Below, piece by piece: positions 6,367 to 12,368 of a stretch of 18,759 nt of DNA (positions are counted from its first letter, which is position 1; every line of letters begins with the position of its first letter). The notes beneath the pieces are model-generated. The model saw nothing but the letters and a program-made list of their open reading frames with translations. It was not told the origin of the DNA and did no database searches. Position numbers and translations under genes: made by a program. Source of the stretch: Candidatus Omnitrophota bacterium (GTDB lineage Bacteria; Omnitrophota; Gorgyraeia; Aquiviventales; Aquiviventaceae). Location of the stretch: the NCBI GenBank assembly GCA_023247155.1, contig JAHFGZ010000006.1, positions 1 to 18,759 on the forward strand, in the 5' to 3' direction.

Positions 6367-8088
6367 ATGGACCGACACGAGCAGCGCATCGTCCGGTTTC
6401 TCGCACGGCCCGCGTCCTACCCCCATGCCGCAGCCACCGTGGCGCGGCGGGAGACGCACGTCTCCCACGTCTTCCTCGCCGGCCCCTTCGCCTATAAGCT
6501 CAAGAAACCGGTGACGTTTCCGTTTCTCGACGCCTCCACGCTGGCCCGGCGCCGGCGGTTCTGCGAGTTGGAGCTCTCGCTCAACCGGCGCTTGGCGCCG
6601 GCGGTGTACCTGGGCCTGGCGCCTATCGTGGAGACGCCCAGGGGGCTGCGGCTGGGTCCCTCGACTCGCCCTGGCGGGCTCGCCCGGGATGCCGCTCGCC
6701 GGGACGTCCCCGGCGAGCGGCAGCGTTCGGGAGGCGTCATCGAGTGGGTGGTGCAGATGCGCCGCCTGCCGGAGGAGCGGATGCTGGACCGGCTGGTGGC
6801 CAGCCGACGGGTGACCCGGCGCGACATGGCCCGCATCGCGGACCGGCTCACCCGGTTCTTTCGGAGCGCCGCGCGGAGCCGACCCATCAGCCGCTATGGG
6901 ATGCCGGCCCAGGTGGCCGCCCTGGTCCTGGGCAACCTGGAGGAGTGCCGACCGTTCGTCGGCCGGCTCTTCTCCGAGTCCGACTACCTGCTCCTCCAGA
7001 CGGCCTACCAGCAGTACCTGGCGCTCCAGGAGCCCCTGCTCGCGCAGCGCGTGCGCCAGGGCCGGATCATCGACGGCCACGGCGATCTGCGGTGCGAGAA
7101 CATCTGCCTCGCTCAGCCGGCGCCGCCCAGCAAGTTGAAGCGTCTGGCGGCACCCCGAGCGAGCCCAGCCGTCGGCTGGGCGAGTCGAGGGGTCAGCATC
7201 TTTGATTGCGTGGAGTTTCAGCCGGCGTTCCGGTGCGGGGACATGGCCAACGATTTCAGCTTCCTCGTCATGGACCTCGAGTTCCGTGGACGAGCCGACC
7301 TGGCCGATGCGCTGGCCGGCCAGTACCAGCGGCGTCTTGGCGATGCGACCTTCGGCCGGGTGCTCCCCTTCTACAAGTGCCACCGCAGCCTGGTGCGCGG
7401 CAAGGTGCGGGCGCTGGCGTGGTCCCAGCATCCGCGCACGCCACAGGGCCTGCGCGTGCGCGCGCTCTCCCGCCGCCACTTCCGGCTCGCCGTGCGCTAC
7501 GCACGAGCGTTCGCCCCGCCGCGGCTCGTCGTGGTCGGCGGGCTGATCGGCACCGGCAAAAGCACGCTTGCCCGCTCACTCGCCCGCGCGCTGGGCGCGT
7601 CCTGGCTGCGCACCGATGAGATCCGGCTGCGCGAGTTCGCGCGCGCGCGGCGGCCCGGGCAGGCGTTCGCCGAAGGCCTCTACGCCCCGCACATCTCGGA
7701 GCTGGTCTACCAGCGGCTGCTCCGGCGGGCCGAGGCGCTGGTGCGCGAGGGGCGCTCGGTCGTCTGCGACGGGACGTTTTCGAAGGCCGCGGGGAGGAGC
7801 GCGCTGCGGGCGATCGCCCGGCGGCACGGCGCGTCGTTCCATTTCTTCGAGTGCGTGGTCCCCCGCGCGGTCGCCCTGCGCCGGGTGGCCAGGCGCTACG
7901 CCGCGCGCGCCGATCTCTCGGAGGCGCGGCCGGACCACTATGACCGGCTGCGGGCCGGATTCGAGCCCCGCCCTCGGCGGGGCTGGCCGCGGCGGGACTG
8001 GACCCGGCTTTCGGACGACCGCGCGCCCCGGGCGACCGCTGCGGCCGCGCTCGATGCGCTGCGGCGCGCGTGGCTGGCTCGGGCGTGA
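6367..8088 (+). CDS. APH-like kinase fused to P-loop kinase
   Basis: A 573-residue cytoplasmic protein with an N-terminal aminoglycoside-phosphotransferase/protein-kinase-like domain and a C-terminal P-loop kinase domain (COG2187 plus COG0645 architecture). N-terminal signs: HVFLAGPFAYKLKKPV with the ATP-binding Lys region at about 35-49; catalytic DGHGDLRCENIC at about 236-247; Mg-binding IFDCVEFQ at about 277-284; then RCGDMANDFSFLVMDLE. C-terminal signs: Walker A GGLIGTGKST at about 391-400, LRTDEIR, and VCDGTFSKAAGR. The substrate is unknown in this family. Two in-frame palindromic repeats add about 22-24 residues each (98-119 and 252-275), in places where relatives go directly from GLRLG to EW and from ENICL to IFDC. 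Both kinase motifs remain intact, so the protein is probably functional. No ribosome site; see the -10 box just upstream. Confidence 0.85.
   Translation: MDRHEQRIVRFLARPASYPHAAATVARRETHVSHVFLAGPFAYKLKKPVTFPFLDASTLARRRRFCELELSLNRRLAPAVYLGLAPIVETPRGLRLGPSTRPGGLARDAARRDVPGERQRSGGVIEWVVQMRRLPEERMLDRLVASRRVTRRDMARIADRLTRFFRSAARSRPISRYGMPAQVAALVLGNLEECRPFVGRLFSESDYLLLQTAYQQYLALQEPLLAQRVRQGRIIDGHGDLRCENICLAQPAPPSKLKRLAAPRASPAVGWASRGVSIFDCVEFQPAFRCGDMANDFSFLVMDLEFRGRADLADALAGQYQRRLGDATFGRVLPFYKCHRSLVRGKVRALAWSQHPRTPQGLRVRALSRRHFRLAVRYARAFAPPRLVVVGGLIGTGKSTLARSLARALGASWLRTDEIRLREFARARRPGQAFAEGLYAPHISELVYQRLLRRAEALVREGRSVVCDGTFSKAAGRSALRAIARRHGASFHFFECVVPRAVALRRVARRYAARADLSEARPDHYDRLRAGFEPRPRRGWPRRDWTRLSDDRAPRATAAAALDALRRAWLARA
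6658..6722 (+). repeat. in-frame palindromic element, copy 1
   Basis: The element starts CCCTCGACTCGCC (6658-6670), has a short stem (GCCC-TGGC-GGGC, 6668-6679), a conserved middle block at 6677-6695, and a perfect 14-bp hairpin with a 5-nt loop (arms 6690-6703 and 6709-6722). It encodes residues about 98-119 of the kinase without disturbing the frame. The outer block is identical in copy 2 (13/13) and the middle block matches 17/19, in inverse orientation. Confidence 0.8.
7122..7191 (-). repeat. in-frame palindromic element, copy 2 (inverted)
   Basis: Read on the minus strand from 7191, it begins with the same CCCTCGACTCGCC, then an 8-bp stem with 3-nt loop (7163-7170/7174-7181), the conserved block at 7165-7147, and a second stem (7144-7151/7122-7130, one bulged C). 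It has the same two-stem plan as copy 1. It encodes residues about 252-275 of the kinase, between the catalytic DGHGD loop and the IFDCVEF motif. Confidence 0.8.
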
Positions 8089-8100
8089 CCCCTGACCGGG

Positions 8101-8109
8101 TGTTATAAT
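8101..8109 (+). promoter_or_regulatory. extended -10 promoter for sodN
   Basis: TGTTATAAT is a perfect extended -10 (TGnTATAAT); no good -35 is visible at the normal distance. It lies 13 nt after the kinase stop and 46 nt before sodN, whose ribosome site AAGGAGG (8144-8150) is 5 nt from the ATG. Confidence 0.65.
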
Positions 8110-8155
8110 GGCGGAGAGCGTCGCAGAGCCGTGAGCCAACGACAAGGAGGAATCG

Positions 8156-8623
8156 ATGTCCTGGAGACAGACCGTGCCCCGGGCGCTGGACCGCCTGTTG
8201 CGCATTGAGCCGCTGTACGCCCACTGCGACGTCCCGTGCGGCCTCTACGATCCGCACCACGCGGGCCTCGCCGCGAAGACGGTCCACACCATGAACAAGA
8301 AGCTGACCGACCTGCCCGTCCCCGGGGCCGGCGCCCCGCCGCAGGAGGCGCTCGAGCACCGCAACACGATCGTCCGCATGGTCCAGACCAAGGAGGCCCA
8401 CGCGCAGCTGTGCAAGCAGGAGCTGCTCATCCTCTGGACCGACTACTTCAAGCCGGAGCACCTGGCCATGTTCCCGGACCTCCAGGAGACGTTCTGGAAG
8501 GCCGCGAAGCTGTGCTCCTACAACAAGCAGCACGTGGACCTGGCGAAGTCCCAGGAGCTCATGGATGCGGTGGCCAACATCAGCGAGCTGTTCCAGAGGG
8601 CGGAAGCCGCCAAGAAGAAGTAG
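8156..8623 (+). CDS. sodN: nickel superoxide dismutase precursor
   Basis: A 155-residue Ni-SOD precursor; it converts superoxide to oxygen and hydrogen peroxide in the cytoplasm. The nickel hook HCDVPCGLYDP begins at His23. After removal of the 22-residue leader (MSWRQTVPRALDRLLRIEPLYA), the new N-terminus is His1, with Cys2, Cys6 and Tyr9, exactly the known ligand and active-site set. The rest is the four-helix body (KTVHTMNKKLTDL, EALEHRNTIVRMVQTKEAHAQ, ELLILWTDYFKPEHL, LWKAAKLCSYNKQHVD-like region) ending in a lysine-rich tail. Start supported by AAGGAGG. The protease that removes the leader is encoded next and overlaps it by 59 nt. Confidence 0.95.
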   Translation: MSWRQTVPRALDRLLRIEPLYAHCDVPCGLYDPHHAGLAAKTVHTMNKKLTDLPVPGAGAPPQEALEHRNTIVRMVQTKEAHAQLCKQELLILWTDYFKPEHLAMFPDLQETFWKAAKLCSYNKQHVDLAKSQELMDAVANISELFQRAEAAKKK

Positions 8624-9041
8624 GGCGCGGCTCCTCCGCGTCGACGGGCAGAGCATGGCGCCGGTTCTCAACCCCGGCGAGCTCGTCGTGGTCCAGGAGG
8701 GCGCGTACGCGTCCGCCCCGCCCCGTCGGGGCGACATCGTGGCGGCGCGCCCCGCCGCGCTGGGCGGGCGGGCGTGCGTCAAGCGCGTCGCCGGCATCCC
8801 CCACGAGCGTGTGCGGGTCGGGCAACAGGAGTGGCAGCTGCGCGAGGGGCAGTTCTTCCTCCTCGGCGACCGCACGGAGCACAGCCTGGATTCCCGCGCG
8901 TTCGGACCGGTCAGGCGTGAGGAGCTGATGGGCCCGGTGAGACAATTGGGACCGGGTCCATTTCTTTTCGCTGCAATCTGTCGGGGCCTGCTGAATGCGT
9001 GCGCAACAGCGACGCTGCGACCCCGAGGTCGCCATCGTTGA
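8565..9041 (+). CDS. sodX: Ni-SOD maturation protease (S26 family)
   Basis: A 158-residue S26-type peptidase that by family knowledge and position cleaves the Ni-SOD leader. Motifs: VDGQSMAPVLNPGELVVV with catalytic Ser30; RRGDIVAAR; ACVKRVAGIPHERV with catalytic Lys73; FFLLGDRTEHSLDSRAFGPV, the S26 box E. The only canonical in-frame start upstream of the Ser motif is the ATG at 8565, inside sodN, with AGGAG 7 nt before it, so translation would be coupled to sodN. The first ~25 residues are therefore encoded by the overlap and are basic, without a TM segment. From residue ~129 the C-terminus reads through a dispersed palindromic repeat (ACCGGGTCCATTT) and continues about 30 residues unlike the family. 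Confidence 0.87.
   Translation: MRWPTSASCSRGRKPPRRSRARLLRVDGQSMAPVLNPGELVVVQEGAYASAPPRRGDIVAARPAALGGRACVKRVAGIPHERVRVGQQEWQLREGQFFLLGDRTEHSLDSRAFGPVRREELMGPVRQLGPGPFLFAAICRGLLNACATATLRPRGRHR
8951..8968 (+). repeat. REP-like repeat arm inside the sodX 3' end
   Basis: ACCGGGTCCATTTCTTTT shares the 13-mer ACCGGGTCCATTT with both arms of the inverted repeat at 14627-14688. With the preceding GG it makes the palindrome GGACCGGGTCC. No inverted partner is found within the following 200 nt, so this looks like a single or decayed copy. Confidence 0.65.
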
Positions 9042-9092
9042 CTGAGGGCCATACTGGCATGTGACGTGCTCCAACTCCAATAACGATAACTC

Positions 9093-9132
9093 AACACGCA
9101 GGAGAGAATGCGCTCTTCTGCGTGTTTTTCTT
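9093..9132 (+). terminator. intrinsic terminator after sodNX or leader attenuator
   Basis: A 14-bp stem (9093-9106 with 9113-9126, one G-U pair), a 6-nt loop AATGCG, then TTTTTCTT. It would end the sodNX transcript. It also lies only 9 nt before the ribosome site (9136-9141) of the next gene, too close for a separate promoter between, so it may act within that gene's leader. Confidence 0.75.
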
Positions 9133-9147
9133 GAGAGGAGGCGGGGC

Positions 9148-9975
9148 ATGTGGTGGCTGCGCGGCATAGGGTTGGGGTTTTTGGTGTGGGGGGCGGGACA
9201 GCCGGCTGCTCAGGCAGCTGTTCGGATCAATGAAGTCCTGGCCGACCCAGCCGGGGATGCGAACCGAGACGGGACCACCCACGCGACGCAGGATGAGTTC
9301 ATCGAGCTGGTGAACGCGTCATCGGAGCCGATTGCCCTGGAGCAATGGAGCCTCTCCGACCTCGTTCAGGTGCGCCACCGCTTCGCCGCTTCACAGGTGA
9401 TCCCCGGCTTCGGCTTCTTCGTGGTGTTCGGCGGCGGCGCGCCGCAGGGATTCGCGAACGCGACCATCGCGTCAAGCGGGAGCCTGGGGCTGAATAACGC
9501 CGGCGATACCGTGACGCTGCGGGATGCTGGCGCCCTCTTGATCGATACGGTGAGCTATGGACGCGAGGGCGGGCGGGATAGCTCGCTCACGCGCTCGCCG
9601 GACGCGACCGGCTCCTGGACGCTGCATCAGGGGCTCAATGGGCTCGCCTTCTCCCCAGGCGCCACGGTGGATGGCCGCGCGCACCTGGCGGTCCCTGAAC
9701 CTGACGCGCCTCCAGCGGTCGTCGAGCCTCCCGCTGCCGGCTCATCACCGTCCATCCTGCCAGCCGCCTTCCACACGGATGCCGCGGGCGGGCCCGTCGT
9801 GCCGGAGCCGTCCTCGCTGGCCCTGATGGGCCTCGGCTGGCTCGGGTTGCCGCTGATGCGCGCCGGCAGGTACAGGCGTATAATGGGCGTCGCCGATGAA
9901 GAAGTTCCTCGTGATACTCGGTGTGCTGATCCTGGCCGGCCTGGTCGTCCTGGGCGTCTTCCTCGCCACGTTTGA
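9148..9975 (+). CDS. PEP-CTERM protein with lamin-tail domain
   Basis: A 275-residue exported protein. A signal peptide (MWWLRGIGLGFLVWGAG...AQA) spans about residues 1-23. A lamin-tail domain (LTD) begins at VRINEVLADPAGDANRDG and includes DEFIELVNAS, LSD and the closing DTVSYGREGG segment, an Ig-like beta fold seen in surface proteins. A proline-rich linker leads to VPEPSSLALMGLGWLGLPLMRAGRYRR at about 218-244: the PEP motif, a TM helix and an Arg cluster read by exosortase. Surface attachment or EPS association is inferred. Start at 9148 has AGGAGG 6 nt upstream. Unusually, about 30 residues follow the Arg cluster, overlapping the AsmA-like gene by 80 nt. In the next frame a TAA (inside TATAAT at 9879) would end the protein where PEP-CTERM proteins normally end. 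Confidence 0.85.
   Translation: MWWLRGIGLGFLVWGAGQPAAQAAVRINEVLADPAGDANRDGTTHATQDEFIELVNASSEPIALEQWSLSDLVQVRHRFAASQVIPGFGFFVVFGGGAPQGFANATIASSGSLGLNNAGDTVTLRDAGALLIDTVSYGREGGRDSSLTRSPDATGSWTLHQGLNGLAFSPGATVDGRAHLAVPEPDAPPAVVEPPAAGSSPSILPAAFHTDAAGGPVVPEPSSLALMGLGWLGLPLMRAGRYRRIMGVADEEVPRDTRCADPGRPGRPGRLPRHV
9879..9884 (+). promoter_or_regulatory. -10 box 11 nt before the AsmA-like ATG
   Basis: A consensus TATAAT lies 11 nt before the ATG at 9896, with no Shine-Dalgarno between. No -35 is visible at 16-18 nt. Same geometry as the boxes at 6350 and 12135. Confidence 0.45.
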
Positions 9976-11296
9976 CGTGAATCGGTACCGTCCGTTGGTC
10001 GTGCGTGAGCTTGAACGGGCGCTCGGCAGGCCGGTGAAGCTGGACGGCATCTCCCTCGGCTGGCGGCAGGGGATTGCGCTGCAGTTCAAGGGGTTCGGCA
10101 TCTTCGAAGACGCGGCCACCCGAGGCGAGCCGCTCATCCAGGTCGAGGTGGCCAGCGCGCTCGTCCCCCTCCGGCCGCTGCTGCGCAAGGAAGTCCGGGT
10201 ATCGTCCGTGGTCTTGCAGCGGCCCCGCATCCATGTCTCGCGAGACGCCCAGGGGCGCGTCAACCTCCTGGGCCTGGCGGCCGCCGCGGCCCCGGCCGGA
10301 CCAGCCGCCGCGGCCCGTCCCGCCTCGAGCGCGGGGCAGGAGGCCGTCTCCTTTAGCATCGCCTCGTTTCGCGTGACGGACGGCACCCTGCACTGGACCG
10401 ACGCGATGGCCCAGCCGCCCGCGGAGCGCTCGCTCAACCGGGTGGACGTCTTGGTGACGAACATCGCGCCAGGCCAGCCGATGGATGTTGAGGCGCGCGG
10501 CGCGCTGGCAGGCGAGGCCCCCAACGTGCACCTGAGCGGGCGCCTCACGCTGCCTTCCCCGGCAGGCGGAGGCGGGCGGCCGATCCCCGGTTCAGACGGC
10601 TCGCTTGAGCAGATGCGGTTCGCCATCGAGCGCCTGCCGCTTGAGACCGCTTTTCCCGCGCCCGACGGGTCGCCGCAGCTGCGCGGCACGCTCACCCTGT
10701 CGCTGGAGCTGGGCGCGATGACGCTGGACCCGTCGCAGGCCCTCCGCGGCCTGTCGGGCCACGGCACGGTCAAGCTGGAGGAGCCGGTGGTGGCGAACCT
10801 CAACGTGCTGCGGGCGGTCTTTGAGAAGTTCGCGATGATCCCTGGCCTCGTCGAGACGCTGGACGCGCGCCTGCCGGCATCCGAGCGGGCCAAGCTCGCC
10901 GCCCGGGACACGGTCCTGAAGCCGATCGAGTGCTCCATGACGCTCGACGGGGGCGTCCTGCAGTTCAAGGGCCTCACGGTGCAGAGCGACACGTTCGGCC
11001 TGGACGGGAGCGGGAGCGTCGGCTTCGATGGCACGGTGGACGTGCGCTCCACCCTGCGCGTTGACCCCGCCCTTTCCGCTGCCCTGATCCGGAACGTCAA
11101 CGAGCTCCAGGGGCTGGCGAACGACGCGGGAGAGCTGGAGATCCCGCTGGTCGTCCACGGCCAGGCGCAGCGCCTGGCCGTGTTGCCGGACCTCCAGTAC
11201 GTGGCCTCGAGGATCCTCGCGACGAAAGCGGTCGACCTGCTGGGGGAGGTCTTGAAGCAACTGGAGAAGCGGGCCCCATCCGACGCGCCGCAATAG
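9896..11296 (+). CDS. AsmA-family protein
   Basis: A 466-residue protein with one N-terminal membrane anchor (about 4-26, KKFLVILGVLILAGLVVLGVFLA) followed by the AsmA start signature FDVNRYRPLVVRELERALGRPVKLDGISL. AsmA-like proteins bridge inner and outer membranes and are linked to phospholipid transport and outer-membrane assembly. The C-terminal part has the second AsmA region (DGGVLQFKGLTVQSDTFGLDGSGSVGFDGTVD, a repeated beta pattern). An Ala/Pro-rich linker lies at about 128-150. Residues about 217-224 read LTLPSPAG, resembling peptides encoded by REP repeats, so a short repeat may have inserted there. The stop codon overlaps the first base pairs of a strong terminator. Confidence 0.85.
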   Translation: MKKFLVILGVLILAGLVVLGVFLATFDVNRYRPLVVRELERALGRPVKLDGISLGWRQGIALQFKGFGIFEDAATRGEPLIQVEVASALVPLRPLLRKEVRVSSVVLQRPRIHVSRDAQGRVNLLGLAAAAAPAGPAAAARPASSAGQEAVSFSIASFRVTDGTLHWTDAMAQPPAERSLNRVDVLVTNIAPGQPMDVEARGALAGEAPNVHLSGRLTLPSPAGGGGRPIPGSDGSLEQMRFAIERLPLETAFPAPDGSPQLRGTLTLSLELGAMTLDPSQALRGLSGHGTVKLEEPVVANLNVLRAVFEKFAMIPGLVETLDARLPASERAKLAARDTVLKPIECSMTLDGGVLQFKGLTVQSDTFGLDGSGSVGFDGTVDVRSTLRVDPALSAALIRNVNELQGLANDAGELEIPLVVHGQAQRLAVLPDLQYVASRILATKAVDLLGEVLKQLEKRAPSDAPQ

Positions 11297-11337
11297 TGAC
11301 AGTCACTTTTGGCAGGGAAAAGTGACTGTCACTTTTT
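11295..11337 (+). terminator. perfect 16-bp terminator made of two palindromes
   Basis: Arms 11295-11310 and 11318-11333 are perfect complements over 16 bp, with loop GGCAGGG and TTTTT at 11333-11337. Each arm contains AGTGACNGTCACT, itself a palindrome, so this is probably a REP-like repeat used as a terminator. The first arm overlaps the TAG of the AsmA-like gene. Confidence 0.85.
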
Positions 11338-11352
11338 CGTTCCCCGCACACC

Positions 11353-11382
11353 TTGACGCTCCCGCCCGCGCTCAGGTAGACT
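11353..11382 (+). promoter_or_regulatory. sigma-70 promoter for the DUF948-like/YtxH pair
   Basis: TTGACG (11353-11358) and TAGACT (11377-11382) are separated by 18 nt. Downstream, TTCAGTCAT (11382-11390) is the exact complement of ATGACTGAA (11420-11428), which contains the start codon; a leader hairpin could mask initiation. Confidence 0.5.
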
Positions 11383-11419
11383 TCAGTCATTACTCTCGAA
11401 AAGGGGCTACCGAAAGAGG

Positions 11420-11764
11420 ATGACTGAATCACCCCTGCTCTGGGCCGCATTGGGCGTCGTCGGTGCATGCCTCCTCGCCACCACCATCGCCGCCCTGTCC
11501 ACGATGCGCGAGTGCCGCCTGACGCTGCGCGACGCGCGCCGCTCGCTGCACGAGCTGCAGCAGCTGCTGGCCAGCTGGAACGCGGTGACGCGGCGCGTCG
11601 AGGCGGTCGTCGGCTCCGCCTGCGACGCCGCCTCCGCGACGCTCGAGGGGCTCTCCCGCTGGAAGGCGCGGGCGGAACACCTGGTGATGGGTCGATTCGG
11701 AAACGGGGCGAGGGCGGAACCTCGCCGGCATGGCAGGGCAACCAGAGGAGGGGAACGGGGATGA
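11420..11764 (+). CDS. DUF948-like small membrane protein
   Basis: A 114-residue protein with one N-terminal TM helix (about 5-27, LLWAALGVVGACLLATTIAAL) and a following helix or coiled-coil region (RLTLRDARRSLHELQQLLASWNAVTRRVEAVV), the pattern of DUF948 proteins such as B. subtilis YtxG. The C-terminal 25 residues are basic and probably disordered. The next gene encodes a YtxH-like protein, and the two overlap as ATGA; ytxG-ytxH are neighbours in B. subtilis, where they belong to the general stress response. Assignment to DUF948 is by topology, residue pattern and neighbour, so moderate. No ribosome site is obvious beyond AGAGG at 11415-11419. Confidence 0.6.
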   Translation: MTESPLLWAALGVVGACLLATTIAALSTMRECRLTLRDARRSLHELQQLLASWNAVTRRVEAVVGSACDAASATLEGLSRWKARAEHLVMGRFGNGARAEPRRHGRATRGGERG

Positions 11765-12078
11765 AGCGGAATCGTCGAAAGAGAAACGGGCTGTTGCAGG
11801 CGACGGCTTCATTTGTGCTGGGGACGGTGACGGGAGGCCTCGCGGCGTTGCTCTACGCCCCCACATCCGGGCAGGTCACCAGGAGACGGCTGGCGATGCA
11901 GGCCCGCGGGTTGCAGCGCACCGCGGTTCGACGCCTCGGGCGCGCCCAGCGCGCGCTGGCGACGCAGGCCGGGCATGTCCGCGATGCGGCCGCCGGGTGG
12001 ATGACGGAGCGCTTCCCGGTCCGGAACGGGCGGCACCCGATTCGCCACCGCGTGATCCGTCACGCGGCGGCGCGTTGA
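11761..12078 (+). CDS. YtxH-domain protein
   Basis: A 105-residue protein with a basic N-terminus (MKRNRRKRNG) and the YtxH/gas-vesicle-like signature SFVLGTVTGGLAALLYAPTSGQVTRRRL, a glycine-zipper TM helix followed by APxSGxxTR. The C-terminal half is an Arg/Ala-rich helix. YtxH proteins are small envelope-associated stress proteins of unknown mechanism. AGGAGG (11746-11751) lies 9 nt upstream, and the start overlaps the stop of the DUF948-like gene, so the pair is probably co-translated. Confidence 0.82.
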   Translation: MKRNRRKRNGLLQATASFVLGTVTGGLAALLYAPTSGQVTRRRLAMQARGLQRTAVRRLGRAQRALATQAGHVRDAAAGWMTERFPVRNGRHPIRHRVIRHAAAR

Positions 12079-12099
12079 ACAGCACGGCGTTCTGACGGG

Positions 12100-12135
12100 A
12101 GCAGAAACAGCAGCCTTGCGGCTGCTGTTTCTGCT
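12100..12135 (+). terminator. 16-bp perfect hairpin fused to a -10 box
   Basis: Arms 12100-12115 and 12120-12135 pair perfectly over 16 bp with loop TTGC. The GC-rich inner stem CAGCAGCC/GGCTGCTG is followed by TTTCT, so it can act as a terminator for the YtxH gene, though the U tract is short. Its last base is the first T of TATAAT at 12135. Confidence 0.6.
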
Positions 12136-12140
12136 ATAAT
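12135..12140 (+). promoter_or_regulatory. TATAAT -10 box after the hairpin
   Basis: Consensus TATAAT, no clear -35. An ATG lies exactly 11 nt downstream (12152) and opens a 29-codon frame (12152-12241) that overlaps the start of the next gene; it could be a near-leaderless leader peptide. Confidence 0.45.
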
Positions 12141-12201
12141 GGGTGCACTACATGGGGTTGTTGCCTCCCTGTTATCGCACGCCCGAATCCGTACCGCGTC
12201 C

Positions 12202-12366
12202 ATGCGAAACCACGCCGCCCACGACATCGGTGAAGGACTGAAACAGGTCCTCGCGCGGCTCAAGGCCTTGGCGAACGAAGAGCGCGCCGCGCGCGGCCCT
12301 GATGCCGAAGCCCTGGAGATCGCCCTCGTGAACCTCGACAGCGCCATTGAAATCCTGACCGAGTAG
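12202..12366 (+). CDS. small hypothetical protein
   Basis: A 54-residue protein, mostly helical in look (DIGEGLKQVLARLKALANEERAARG, then DAEALEIALVNLDSAIEILTE), acidic at the C-terminus, no signal or TM segment. I do not recognise a family. The ATG at 12202 is chosen because an upstream in-frame ATG (12139) overlaps the TATAAT box and cannot be in the transcript. No ribosome site is visible. The next gene starts 2 nt after its stop, so the two are probably one transcript. Confidence 0.55.
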   Translation: MRNHAAHDIGEGLKQVLARLKALANEERAARGPDAEALEIALVNLDSAIEILTE

Positions 12367-12368
12367 CC

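Noticed and set aside
8565..8655. sodX starting at the Met of the QSMAP motif (8655).
   Set aside because: That would remove the catalytic Ser, which directly precedes this Met.
7268..9097. A long open frame on the minus strand opposite the kinase and sodN.
   Set aside because: High GC content keeps antisense frames open. The translation is Arg/Ser/Pro-rich with no domain, and both plus-strand genes have catalytic motifs.
9745..11100. A long minus-strand frame opposite the AsmA-like gene.
   Set aside because: Low-complexity Arg/Ser/Pro text without motifs; the plus strand carries the AsmA signature and its terminator.
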